A DNA stretch of 64,000 bases. It comes from Pomphorhynchus laevis. Taxonomy: Eukaryota > Acanthocephala > Palaeacanthocephala > Echinorhynchida > Pomphorhynchidae. Shown in pieces: positions 1-11,700 of the stretch. Position 1 is the first letter of the stretch; each line of letters starts with the position of its first letter. The notes below the pieces were generated by a model that was not told where the DNA came from, did not search any database, and saw nothing but the letters and a program-made list of their open reading frames with translations. A program made the position numbers and the translations under genes. The stretch lies in the NCBI GenBank assembly GCA_012934845.2, contig WNNJ02001339.1, forward strand, positions 62,001 to 126,000, in the 5' to 3' direction.

Positions 1-1268
1 ATTTGGTTTAATAAAATTTAGAATGGAAATCGAACCTTTTCGATTCCCCCGATGTAATGAAAATAGCAAGTTTACCAACGTACTGCTCAGTTCATTAAGT
101 GCTTCAGATGATAACGGTTTAACACTTATGTCGACAACATAATTTGTCAATGTATGCTCCCAATTATTGAAACAATAAAAATTCGGATCACGCAATACCG
201 TAGATTGAAACTTTGATCAACTGGGAGACTGAATGAACTAATGTTAGAAGCTCGATCACTACAACAATGTCTATCCATTATTAGATAGATACAATAAGTC
301 GTGACATAGCACGTTTTCTAAACTAATGAATTCTGGAAAAACTGCTCAGGGTTCAGGCTATGCAAGTAATTGATCTCGATTACCGGGAAGCTAGTATAGT
401 AAATACTAAAAAATACTTGATATAAAAAGAGGTAATTGTAAACGATTTTTTTATATGGAATGCTTTGATGAGCTATAAGCAGAAAGAATTTTTTACGAAG
501 CACCACGTGCGACATGTATCGTTCAATCACCTGGTGTTGACTCACTTCAGTGGATATCAATGCAAGTGGAATTCTGTGAAGATTCCGAACAGCTAACAGA
601 ATCATTGGCTTTTTTAGCTCGACAGATCTCAATTGTTGAGCCACCCAGTAACAACTTAAAAGCAAATTGAAATCACGTCTGATCGCATTAGATAAATCAT
701 CGGGTGTAAGATGACTTGCACCCGATTAAACTCTCTCTCTATATATTTGTAGGAATTTTCGAAGCACTATTAGCAAGGTTGTATTAAGGATAATTTCTGA
801 TTACGTTCAAGAAGTCGCCTTGAACGTTAAATCGGTATAGAATATGTGATACGTCAAATCAAGATTTCATCTGGACATCACAGATGTATAGTCTGTAAGT
901 CTATTAATCTGTAAGTGTGATAAATATATTCAATGCGTAATCAACTGTATTAGCATTACCGCTATTGAGATTAACATCACAGAAAAAGGTATATAACTAC
1001 TTGAATCCTTTTTGCATTGATTCATATGCTTATACAAACGTTTCTAAGAATATAAGTAAGTAAGGGATTTTTTAGATAGGCTGGTTAGAAATTGCCATTT
1101 ATTATACTCAGGAGTATTACTATGCGTGTATTCTCCCTCTAACGCAGATAGACGCATCCTATCAAAATATGTAGGTGTAAAGAATTAATGGTTTTATAAT
1201 ATGGAGAAAATTTTATTGACGAAGGTTTTGACATCAATAACTAGATTGAGTGAAATTTAGAATTGAGA
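1..1268. other. No supported gene
   Basis: AT-rich sequence with short open frames only. The longest, on the minus strand at 318-665, has no motif I recognise and no codon pattern that argues for a real exon. Nothing here can be supported as a gene, repeat array or RNA. Confidence 0.5.
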
Positions 1269-1620
1269 CGTTTATCTATTCACTGTATAAAAGGCGGATT
1301 AGGGCTGCTAAATATTAAAGAATGAGTGGCGGATAAGTATGATGATCCAGCCACTTGACGAATTTAATTTTATTAACAAATTCTAATATAAGAAAGAGTC
1401 TAATAAGAGAACGAAGAATAAATCAAGTATAAAGTTGACTATTTCAAAATACGTGTTACTGTTTGCTTAATAAAAGGGCTTCGTTCTGGATTTATATGCG
1501 TTCATTGAAAGCTGATGCATTTTGCTCGAGTCCTCAGCAATTTCGAGATAAACTCTTACTGCGTGTTGGTTGAGATCAAGTTGGTACAGCTGCATTTATC
1601 CGCCACGTCATAATAGGTGA
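1269..1620 (+). pseudogene. Decayed retroelement RT-tail / zinc-endonuclease-like domain
   Basis: Plus-strand translation gives a GGLGLLNIKE-like motif near 1294-1323. This is typical of the stretch after the RT thumb in some metazoan retroelements. About 140 bp later (1469-1600) comes a segment of the form ASFWIYMRSLK...F..SPQQFRDKLLLRVG. It matches, residue for residue at the key places, the start of the intact domain at 28290-29195 (ASSWISSLPLK...F.LSPLKFIDALCCRYG). Several in-frame stops show that it is dead. Family assignment rests on this internal similarity and on remembered family patterns, not on a search. Confidence 0.55.
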
Positions 1621-2632
1621 TATTATATGTCAATATTTTGATAAAGTTTGTAATGGAGTACATGTTGAACTCCAGTAAATAATTATTCCAGTAAATAATT
1701 TTGAGATCACACGCGCTAATACATCATGTGATTATAACACAGTCTTGATATTTCTTGCCTAGATTTGTCTGGAAGTTAAGCAGTCCCTTGCCGACGTTTT
1801 AATGTTCAACTCAATCTTATTCTCACAAACACCCACAAATACATATAAATATCATGAAGAACGACAAAGATCAAAGTATATTGCTGATGTACCTGACGAT
1901 GACGGGAGTACCACTCCAAACTTGTAAAGGTTTTGAAATAAAAATCGAATTCCACTCCTTTAAATCTTTTATTATGATTGGGAATTGTTTTACATGCAAA
2001 AACCAAAGTATCTCGAGCGTGTTTCCAATTTGAATATTATCCATTTGTTTTCCTTGTTATATGGGACCGGAAAACTTTAGGTCATATATCCATAAGAATT
2101 GCATATTTAAAATCACAAGAGTCATTTAAACAACTTTAAAATTCAATAATATTTTAATATTTAATTATTTTATTTAATTTATGTTAAAGATATTTGCTAG
2201 AACCTCTAATAATCTGATAGATTATATTTTCTACAATATGACATTTGTGCGTGAAAGATAATTTCCAAATAGAAATATTGGAAATTGATGTGATCTGCGG
2301 ATTAAGTGTAGAAGACATTTTAAAAATAATTCTGTAATCTTCTGACCATTTGTATTGATGGAAATACAAATGGTCAGAAAGTAAAATATTTTATCAAAAA
2401 TTTTATTATACAAGTCTACAGAAACAATTGATTCTACTATAAATCTTGGATTAATTAATAATAATCAATAATTAATAATTCTACAAAAATTGGAGATCAA
2501 AAATTATATTTAATTATAAATATTTTTATAATATTTAAGATTCAAGTTATTTATTTTATTGAAATAAAAACAATTACTCATGTTTTTGGTAGTACTTTTT
2601 CATACTTATGTAAAAGCTAGTGTTCAATTTTA

Positions 2633-3172
2633 TTGAACACTAGTTTAAATGACCAATAATATAATAATTGATAAACTAATTTAACTTACAATTAGTTATC
2701 TTTTAAATCTATCTTATTATTTAAATTATTTTATTCCGAATTATTTGAATTATTAATCGAAAGACAACACGGATGGACTTGGTTCTGGACGAATTTTGTG
2801 TTCTGCTCCGCTTTTGGCTGGGTATGCCAATCACTAATGGGGACTATAGATGCCGACGTTGTCTACGGCAAGCAGACAAATTTGGATTTTATGCTCTGAC
2901 TTGCTAGTTTGGCGGATATCTTGGAATTAGGCATGACGGAGTGCGAGACATCATATTTCAAGCGGCGGTATCAACCGGCTTAAGAGTAGTGAGAGAGGTA
3001 CCAAATCTAGTCAGGAATTTGCGAGAGCGCCCTGCAGATATTCTCATTTACGAGGATCCATCACTATCGATTGAACACTACTTTAAATTACCAATAATCT
3101 AATAATTGATAAACTAATTTAACTTACAATTAGTTATCTTTTATATTTATCTTATTCGTCAAATTATTTTAT
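2633..3172. repeat. Direct repeat pair of about 100 bp flanking a GC-richer insert
   Basis: The stretch at 2633-2735 recurs at 3071-3172 in the same orientation with about 93% identity by eye; both begin TTGAACACTA and run through ACTTACAATTAGTTATCTTT. Between them lies a roughly 335-bp, GC-richer island that carries the retroelement domain fragment at 2773-3060. The layout suggests either a very long target-site duplication or a tandem duplication later interrupted. Confidence 0.7.
2773..3060 (+). pseudogene. Fragment of retroelement zinc/endonuclease-like tail domain
   Basis: A frame starting with ATG at 2773 reads about 95 codons with one internal stop. It contains FCVLLRFWLGMPI, then C-x2-C, a position where the usual H-x3-C would fall, then an IRHDGVRDIIF-like segment and a PADILIY-like segment. 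The order (R.G..., cysteine pair, ...C, [IR]RH...RD, PD/PAD) is that of the tail domain found after RT in several animal retroelements, also seen intact at 28290-29195. Base composition is clearly richer in GC than the flanks. It is broken and probably non-functional. Confidence 0.55.
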
Positions 3173-3183
3173 TTGAAGTGAAA

Positions 3184-3309
3184 ACGGACAATTAATTAAA
3201 GGATTAATTATAACGAACAATTAATTAATTAAAGGATGAATTATAACGAACAATTAATTAATTAAAGGATGAATTAGAACGAACAATTAATTAAAGGATT
3301 AATTATACT
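3184..3309. repeat. Tandem repeat, unit about 32-36 bp, four copies
   Basis: Four successive units of the form ACAATTAATTAAAGGATNAATTATAACGA, differing by an extra AATT and single bases. It is a simple AT-rich minisatellite immediately after the second 100-bp direct repeat. Confidence 0.8.
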
Positions 3310-3589
3310 AAATGAAACAATCAGATGGGTAGCATATTGTTAGTACAATTTATATTCTAATTTAGAATATGAATTAATATTCTAATTAATATTTAAATAT
3401 TTTAAATGTAGATAAAAACAAATCTTAGAATACCAAATGTTTTAATATTTCATTATTAATGAATTAATTATAAGACAACTATGACAGCGCTTTTCATTTA
3501 GCATGTGTATTATAGATTATATTATATAATAATATTATAATGTAATATTATAATATTATTATAATATTACATCCTCATCTACTTATCAA

Positions 3590-4625
3590 ATCACTCATGG
3601 CGTACCTCAAGGTTCTGTTTTTGGACCTTTACTATTCACACTTCTTCTTGGCGGCCTAACATAGATAGCCTCTACTTATGGTTTTCATTTAATTCAATAT
3701 GCAGACGACATCGTGCTGTATGCAGACTGTGATCCTTCTTCCGTTAATGACCTTGCAGACATTGCTTCTTATTGTCTAAATCATCTTTGTAGACATTTGA
3801 CGTCATTACGTTTAGTAATAAATACGACGAAATCTACCCTTATGTGGATAACACCTCACTCTTTGTCTGATCCGAACATTTCAATCAAAATTTCTGACTA
3901 TACTTTCCGGTATTCACTTCTATTACTATTCTCTGAATTTCATTTGATTCCCACTTGTCATTTCTTTCTTTCATCAGACACAAAGCTCAATACTGTTTTC
4001 TTATCTTGAGGGACATTAGGCAAGTAAGACATCATCTCGATACTCACTACGGTGAAATTAGTGAATTCTCTTCTGATTTCCAAACTTGATGATTCTGTCA
4101 GTCTTCTTATTAATTATCCAAAATCATCGCTCAAATCTTTGCAAAGTATTTTAAATTCGGCCGTTAGAGTTATTTTTCACTTAAGGGAATTCGATCACAT
4201 ATCGCGTTATTCTAATTCGCTGTATTGGCTAGACATAACGAACCGCATAAGGTTTAAACTAGCATGCTTTATGTGAAATATCATAAATGTCAACGCCCCT
4301 TCACAGCTCATCTTACCTACATTATCCAGTAAATCCACAACTTCTATTTCGTTTCGCAGTCACTCTACAAGATCAAGATTATACGTTTCACGTCATTTTT
4401 CTCTCACCGCGCATCGATCATATTCGATTGCAGGGCCTAAACTGTGGAACAATCTTCCCTCAAATGTTACTGCATCATCTTCATATGTACAATTTAAAAA
4501 ATTTTATTTACATTTCTACAGAATCCTAATTTATATTTTTTTGTCATTTTAGTGGACTTGTAAGTGACTGATAGTCACATTTGCCACTTAAAAAACCTTT
4601 TCTTCTTATAACGTAAATATATTAT
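3590..4625 (+). pseudogene. LINE (CR1/L2-like) reverse transcriptase 3' half
   Basis: Plus-strand fragments in shifting frames give a GVPQGSVFGPLLF-like RT block near 3605-3640 and a QYADDIVLYAD catalytic motif near 3695-3725. A thumb region follows, and then typical LINE C-terminal sequence to about 4530. Frame changes and stops (for example near 3660 and 4009) make it a dead 5'-truncated copy. It ends in a 3' tail at 4551-4588 with two nested stems (AGTGG/CCACT and GTGAC/GTCAC) shared with the tails at 41196-41235 and 46255-46293. Family is inferred from motif style. Confidence 0.75.
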
Positions 4626-5919
4626 AATATAACATAATTGTAACATAATTATTATATAATATTAATTATCCAATATAAAATTATAATCTTTAACGTAACA
4701 TTATAATTAAGAACTTTATATTATAGCGCTTTTTATTTGACATGTGCATTATAATATTACAATATAATAATATAAATATATTATAATATAACATTATTGT
4801 ATTATCCTGGATTTTCGAATCACTTTCTACTGTCTCTGTCTTATTTTAGGTGTCTAACCATCTTCCGATATAGCGTTCTCATTCCGTCCATGAAACAAAT
4901 AACAATCTGATAACAATTATAATATAACCGGTTGTATAGAATCTCTTAGTGCACAAGCAAGACAAGAAAACCTAAAGAAAATATTTTATTGTCCAGATAA
5001 TATCTTTAAAGTTAGCTATATATTTAATTATAACTTATCACTATTACCTGCAGATATGGCGTTTCGTATATAATACTAACAATACGACTACATTCTGTCT
5101 GTTTATAGTAACATAATGTATGGTCTGGGCCCTGATAACTCAGCAATTTAGTACAACCTCCTCAACCGCGTATTCCATAATATATACCGATAATCGTACA
5201 TAATAAAGAAATAGAGTTGTTATCCGATAAAGCAGTTACTACATGTTCGAAAGCCATTACGAATGTTCAATGTATTCGTCACCCTACCAATATACCTAGC
5301 TACTGTGTGTTATCCAAATATTACTTAATTCACATCAAAATCCGAATTTTTTACGTTCCGATCAACGTTTTGACCTCAAAAAGTATCAGAAATGAAAATT
5401 CAAAGATTCTACAAAATAGGGTTGAGCCACCAAACGTATGTGAGCTTTCATCGCAATTAGTATTGTATAGACATCAGTTGATAACTTTAACATTTTCATG
5501 TGTAGAGTTAGGCAACAAACTCCTACATCAACGAAACATTTAAAGCTCTTTACATCACGATATTCTTGGAAATATAGCATTGAGATCATTTTTGCCGCAT
5601 TTTAAAGTTTGTCATGTTTTGTAGTTCCAGCCAATACTCACCAGCATTCGTAAACTTAAAATTTGTCGAATTCAAATCAAGTGGATAATCATCCCATAAA
5701 TTGATACTGCAGAACACACATTTATTTACTTGCACACAGATTATAAATTAAAATTTTAAATTTGAAATCTGTCTCGATTAACAAAAACCATTTGGGATAT
5801 AAAATGACTGATTACAAAATTAAGATACTGGACTGGTACTTAAAGAAATTTGAATTGAGAAATCAATATACATTTAATGCGCGAGAAAGGAATATCGGAA
5901 CTATGGGAAATTGTATATA
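4626..5919. other. AT-rich intergenic sequence, nothing recognised
   Basis: Mostly AT-rich sequence with short overlapping open frames on both strands (for example 5217-5543 plus and 5386-5589 minus) that look like chance. No motif, repeat array or splice-supported exon was found. Confidence 0.5.
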
Positions 5920-7206
5920 CAGGGTCTTTCAAGTTCGAGTTTATTTTTAAAGTTGGAATTAAACACACATGGTGGAAGAAAAATCACATATTTTTTGTCG
6001 ATGTATAGTACACATTCTACAATTTAAGAATGATAAACGATATCGTGTAAATGCCCACCGCGGGAACGCTTACAGACGTCAATCCTTTTGCCGAAATTCT
6101 CAATTACATTTCGGCATATTTGTGGTTCTATCTTCTTAATTTCGCGCCGAATGTTGTCTTTTATTGCTTCAATTGATTCTGATTTGTTAGCACAAGCCCT
6201 GTCTTTAAGATGGATCCACATAAAATAATCCAAAGGTGTTAAATCCGCAGATCTTGGGGGGGGGGCACTTTGCGTCTGCATTTCGGAAGAGTATTCTTCC
6301 CTTGAATTTCTATTCCAATAGCTTTATTGTTTCATTGGCTGTATGGCATGTCGCACCGTCTTCTTGAAACCACATATCCTCCATATCCATGTCATCAACA
6401 ATAGGGTAAAAGAAAATTGTGAGCATTTCCCGATATCGCAGTCCGTTGGCGGTAAGCACATTTCCATATGCATTCTCAAAGCAAAACGGTCTAATGACTC
6501 CACCATACCACATGCGCACCAAACAGTTACACGAGAGGAGTGTAGTGGCTTCTCTACATACTGCCGTCGATTTTCCAGTGCCCAAATCTGGCAATTATGT
6601 TTGTTTACATAGCCATTCAAATGAAAATGGGCTTCATCTGTAAAGATGATTTTTTCAGCAAAATCATGAGGTTGTTGTGAACAAAATCAGAGAATTGTCG
6701 ACGTTGCTGATGGTCGTTCGGATTCAACTCTTGCACCAGCTGAATTTTGTAAGGCTTGAGAACTAAATCCTGACGCAAAATTCTCCATGTGGTGGTTGCA
6801 GATAGGCCCAATTGCTGTTAATATCGATAAATTTTTATCTTCTTTGATACTTTCGCGAACAGCGGCGATATTTTTAGCTAAACGCATCGGACGATTATGC
6901 TCTGATGTACTTCTGTCTTGTATCGATCCAGTCGACTCAAAATTTTCGACCAACTTCCTTATTCTTGGCTTTATAGGACGATTATATCGACCAAAAATGT
7001 GGACAATTTTGCGAAATGTTGTTTTTACTTCTCCATCATTTTCGTAGTGGATTTTTATTATGTTTATACGGTTCTCAAGCGAAATACAATCCATTTCAGT
7101 AAATCGTGAACCTTCTACTTGATATCTGGAAAACAAGTTTTTTGAAATAGTGATAGTTGTCAGAACAATACATTTTTTAAAAGAAACTCGAACTTGAAAG
7201 ACCTTG
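5920..7206 (-). mobile_element. Mariner-type (IS630-Tc1-mariner) DNA transposon, complete ends, dead
   Basis: The 1287-bp element has 23-bp terminal inverted repeats at 5920-5942 and 7184-7206 that differ at a single base (CAGGGTCTTTC... against CAAGGTCTTTC...). It is flanked on both sides by TA (5918-5919 and 7207-7208), the target duplication used by this superfamily. The transposase inside lies on the minus strand and is broken by frameshifts, so the copy cannot move on its own. Length is normal for a mariner-type element. Confidence 0.92.
6024..7136 (-). pseudogene. Mariner-type transposase, frameshifted
   Basis: Reading from 7136 downward, the pieces give an N-terminal helix-turn-helix segment (FRKIVHIFGRYNRP..., then NIAAVRESI) and a second DNA-binding part (LSATTTWRILRQDL). 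A catalytic core with TDEAHFHLNGYVNK near 6660-6610 follows, then FQEDGATCHTANETI near 6370-6320 and ADLTPLDYFMW near 6250-6220. The C-terminal RSRGGHLHDIVYHS lies at about 6065-6024. Three acidic catalytic positions (D, D, D) are visible, the last two about 36-37 residues apart in the family. The reading frame changes several times; a run of ten G at 6256-6265 lies at one of the breaks. The gene stays inside the inverted repeats. It resembles the transposase family common in arthropods and other invertebrates. Confidence 0.88.
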
Positions 7207-7543
7207 TATTAAGAAGGTATAAGTAATAAAATTGACGGTTTAAAAATATGCTTGGATATTTAGAGGTACAATTTGAATCTTAAAGATAACATTTGTATAA
7301 AGAACTACTATATTATCAGGCTCATGATGTCATTTATTTTCTCTTTAAAGAAACCGTTAAATTAGTAGGAAACAGGGATAACAGTGGAGCAGACCAACGA
7401 TCTTTGTGTATATTTTGTAAAACATTTTATGCCGTCAAAAAAGTCAATAAAAAATCTGGTTTTGAGGAAAATATCAAAACATCACCCAAAAGTGTTTGCG
7501 AATTTAGTAATGCACAAGTTGTAAGCTAAAATATCTGAAATAA
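7207..7543. other. Region 3' of the 233-aa minus-strand gene
   Basis: No convincing coding sequence. On the minus strand an AATAAA lies at 7338-7333, about 206 nt after the stop codon of the upstream gene, and could be its polyadenylation signal. A plus-strand open frame at 7293-7529 has no recognised motif. Confidence 0.4.
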
Positions 7544-8245
7544 TTATTTGGGTAATGACCACTCCAAACCGTAAGGACTAAGATATTTCGATGCATATTT
7601 CGAACATTTCAATAAGGCTTTTGTATATTCGTACGTATGTTTTCGCAATCGATTCCGTATAATGCGATGAACTTTCCATGCACGTGTCTTACTGTCAATT
7701 GACTTCAGCAGCTTTATAATGAGTCGTCTTGCCTTCCGAACATCTGTTTTAACACAAGTATCGGCTGTGAAGCAATGATCTTCCACATCGTCACGTTTCT
7801 CATTCGTTAAAATGACTTCACCAATGTCTTCATCAACTGATTGCTTTTCAGTTTGATTAGCTTGATTGTTTGAGTTAATGTCCACGAGACAATTAAGAAT
7901 TGCTTTGTAAGTAAGGTTCAAACGTGCCAAGGACGCTGCTAGCATAAGAAATGTTGAAGCGCATTTATTAGTCTGGACAAAGTACATACATTGAAAAGAC
8001 GCAGTCTCACTACGCGATTCTAAAAGCGTGCACCAATGTGATAATTGATCCTGATCCATATCGGTAAGATTTGCGGTTTTACTTTGTATACGTTTGACAA
8101 GCTGACATGTTTTCCATCGTCTGTGAGCATTCCAGCATTTATATAGGATTCTGTTTACCACCGCGGATTCTCTTTTGGCAAATGAACAAAGTTCGCTTAA
8201 ATCATCACATTCATATGACATCTCAGAATAAAAGTGGAATAACAT
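7544..8245 (-). CDS. Helical basic protein, possibly NEPRO-like (nucleolus and neural progenitor protein N-terminal domain)
   Basis: The ORF encodes 233 aa. The first half is alpha-helical and resembles the N-terminal domain of nucleolus and neural progenitor protein: a pattern ILYKCWNAHRRWK...LVKRIQSK at about 33-55, and a later hydrophobic helix FLMLAASLARLNLTYKAIL at about 95-115. The middle is acidic; the C-terminal 60 residues are rich in Lys and Arg, fitting a nucleolar protein. Two starts are possible, 8245 or the Met codon at 8221. It lies on the same strand only 61 bp downstream of the STARD7-like stop. I recall the family pattern but could not search, so the name is tentative. The frame is clean, unlike the decayed transposons around it, which supports a real host gene. 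Confidence 0.6.
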   Translation of the reverse strand: MLFHFYSEMSYECDDLSELCSFAKRESAVVNRILYKCWNAHRRWKTCQLVKRIQSKTANLTDMDQDQLSHWCTLLESRSETASFQCMYFVQTNKCASTFLMLAASLARLNLTYKAILNCLVDINSNNQANQTEKQSVDEDIGEVILTNEKRDDVEDHCFTADTCVKTDVRKARRLIIKLLKSIDSKTRAWKVHRIIRNRLRKHTYEYTKALLKCSKYASKYLSPYGLEWSLPK

Positions 8246-8306
8246 TTTTAATTATTATTTAACAAAATACTGAACAAATAAAACAAAATTTATTGTCAAA
8301 ATAGAA
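8246..8306 (-). promoter_or_regulatory. Intercistronic gap with poly(A) signal and splice acceptor
   Basis: On the minus strand the 61 bp between the STARD7-like stop and the next ATG hold AATAAA at 8294-8289. A pyrimidine-rich TTTTATTTGTTCAG follows, ending at 8270, 24 nt before the ATG at 8245. A poly(A) signal followed within 20 nt by an acceptor without a donor is the arrangement seen between genes of trans-spliced operons. The function is inferred; only the sequence pattern is seen. Confidence 0.45.
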
Positions 8307-8374
8307 TTAATCAGATTTTTCGTTAGCGATTTTGAGTGCTGCCAATCGCATTTGTTTTACAAACTCCAGCAAAC
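8307..8374 (-). CDS. STARD7-like exon 6 (last)
   Basis: The acceptor AG is at 8376-8375. The exon adds two bases that complete a Cys codon with exon 5, then 21 residues beginning LLEFVKQM and a TAA at 8309-8307. It matches the C-terminal START helix. Too short to be noticed as an isolated ORF; found by phase and similarity. Confidence 0.8.
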
Positions 8375-8669
8375 CTACAATTCAAAGCACAGATAAAAAA
8401 TTAATGCAAACTTTAAACAAGCGATTTACAATAAGTCCATAAATTGACGTAACTTATCATACAATAATCTTCCAATATATTTTACTTTATTTTTAGTAAT
8501 AAATTAAGCGACGATGATATTTAAAGTATTAATTGTTTAATTTACCCGATTTTGTAAAATGAGTTTTAATATAAATACCTTTGAGCGGACATTTTATCAA
8601 TTTTTACGAATGAATAGGAAATATTCTTTGTGTGCATAGAGTAAATTTATTCAATAATAAGTATTTAAA

Positions 8670-8718
<49 letters not shown>

Positions 8719-11700
8719 TTGCGTATTCTAGAACGCTTTTAATTTTTTTATAATACAATATTATATTTACGATATTTACCAAAATATTTTCAAACTACAA
8801 TTAGTAGTTTAATTGTTGATTTAATTATTGTAGTTTAATTTAACTACAATATTTATTTTTTAATTGTCCAAAATGCATTTATTCACTTGAGGGATAATGA
8901 ATAGTATTCGCTTAAATCAGTCAATTAATTTGAAAAAATATTTTAATTACAAAAATATTTTATTTACATAATATTTAACATATTAATATTTTAAAAATTA
9001 AATCAGCTAACTGAGTCTACGTATTTAATATAATTACAAAATAAACAAAACATAATAATGCTAAATCAAAATTTAATAATTAAATAATAAAATTAATAAT
9101 TGTTTTTAGATTTTTTATAATTTAAATCAAGTTAAAAAAATGAAATTTAAAATAAACGTCATTTTTATGAATTGACTAATAAATAACAGACGTTGTATCA
9201 GAATAAGAATTAGAGGTCATCAGGAGGAACTGCTATGCTATCAGGTTTCGGCCCCTAACTCCTCTACCCAACATAGCAGCGGGGCCAAATACATGCTAAT
9301 GATGTATTTCCTCTGAAATAACTATCTAGTATCTTATTCTAATGCAAAGTATATTATTTATTATCCATCCATAAAAATTTGCCACTTAAGAGTTTAAATT
9401 TATTCTTTATATTATTGTGTTGATTTATATATTTTACTATTTTCTGTTTGATGGTATTTTTATAGTAACCTAGTTTAAAATATGTATCTATTAAATTATT
9501 TAAATGATTTTGAAGAAAGCCAATATCATTACATATTGTTGCAATTCTTAAAATTTCATTATTTAATGTATTATATTTTATATTATATGGTATGCATGAA
9601 TGCTCATGCAAAAATATGTTTCTTGTAAATTTAAATATGTCATCTTTACGATATAAATTAATAGTAGTTTTAGTTAATATTAATTTAATGTTCATATCTA
9701 GATATACACCTTCTTTATCATCAATATTGGTTTTGTTAAGAATAAGGCTTTCTGGATAAATGTGCTCACTAATTGAATAAAAATTATTAGAATTAAATAC
9801 ACATATATCATCAATGTATCGAAACATATATTTCATATATTTATATTGTTTAGATTTAGTTTTTACACAGTTATGAACAAATTCATATTCTATAAAGCTT
9901 AAAAACAAGTCAGCTATAATTGGGCTACTGTTACCACCCATTGGAACACCTTTTACTTGTCTAAATATAGATGTCCCTACTTTTAAATAATTTTGATTTA
10001 TCAAAATATTTAAGGATTCTATAAATTCAATTTTATCCATATATTTATATTTATTTGATGATTTAATTTTTGTTAGATAGGCGTTATAATTATTATAACA
10101 TATATATGTATATCTTTTTCCGAATATAAGATTAATTAATTTTACTAACGCTTCTTTAATATCTGCTAAATCTAGATTTGTATAAAGCGTACTAAAATCG
10201 TACGTAGTTATATTCTAGAATTTTAAAAGTAGTTTTAATTGATGTTAATTTAATGTTCATATATATACTTTTTTATAATTAATATTGGCTTTGTTAAGAA
10301 TAAGGCTTTCTGGATAAGTTTGTTCGCTTATTGAATAAACATTATTAGAATTAAATACACATATATCATCAATGTATCGAAACATATATTTCATATATTT
10401 ATATAGTTTAGATTTAGTTTTTACACAGTTATGAACAAATTCATATTCTATAAAGCTTAAAAACAAGTCAGCTATAATTGATAATATTTAATATTTATAT
10501 GATATCATTAATTATGCATTTAGAAATAATCCATGAAAGCTGGCCATAAAAATAACATTAACTTGACTAATAAAATGAGATACTATATTTTACATCGAAA
10601 TCAACTATGATCACCAAACAAACTAGAAGTTAAATATATATGAATGTTTAATTATTTAATTTTACGCTGCACTTTAAAGCTGTTTTGTTCACAAACGCTT
10701 AAATATCAACATTTTAAATAGTTAAAAATATAATGATTTATATATTGCAATATATACGTTATATATAATATATAATGTATATAATAATTTACATATTATT
10801 ATATATTACATTTTTAGAAAAACAATTATTGAAATTTATTAAATTTTTCTTAAAAGAAAAATTTTTAAGAAATTTAAGAATTTTTATTAAGCTTAAAAAA
10901 GTTAAAATAAATTTGAAGTTTACAATTCATCGTATTTCATAATAATATAATTTATAATGAATTTATAAAATTTAAATTTTATAAAATAATATTTATAATT
11001 TTATAGAATAAAGCATTCGATTGTACTTCGATTGAAGTACAATCGAAGACTTCATCGTAGAATAGAGTTTGTATTTTCCAACTTTATTGATAACGGCTAA
11101 GTTTAGAGCCAAACGGGATCACTGAAAATAATACATGTATTGGAAAGAAACGCACCAATATTCAAGCAAATATGGTATATATTTGCTAACAGTATAGACC
11201 ACCGATAGTCATCAGGGACGAACGCTGCAGTTCTGAAAGCATTATATTGCAAAACATGTAATGCAAAACATTACAGTTCTGAATATGTGTGAACTAAACG
11301 ACCGCATTACATCGATGAATTCTGAATATGTGTAAACTGAATGACGTGTGATAGCATCGATACCACTACAATATGGAAAGCATTCATACTTAAGCATTTA
11401 TACCACAGACAAAGTTTTATTTCGTCTTTGTTGAAGGCTTCGATAATGAAGAACTAGTATGTATAAAGATGCAACAGTGATTAGTCGAGGAGTAAGTGAA
11501 AGAGCATGACATTTGTCCTTTAAGATCTCAAAGTTAAAAAATACACAATATATTTAATCCTAATCCATCGAGTATAATAAAGCCGTGGTTCTTTGATAAA
11601 AAGGCACTGCTTCATCATTCTTACACAATTCAATGAACTGACTCATAAATCAAATATATCCACGGAAGAATTAAACAAACAATGAGATCATAAAAATTAA

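Noticed and set aside
318-665. 115-codon minus-strand open frame
   Set aside because: No motif, no splice context and low-complexity hydrophobic composition; likely chance in AT-rich DNA.
7293-7529. 78-codon plus-strand open frame with CIFC
   Set aside because: A single Cys pair is not a zinc finger, and it overlaps the presumed 3' end of the minus-strand gene.
9212-9314. Calling the structured motif a standard hammerhead ribozyme
   Set aside because: CTGATGA and GAAAC are present but their order and the stems do not fit any of the three hammerhead permutations well.
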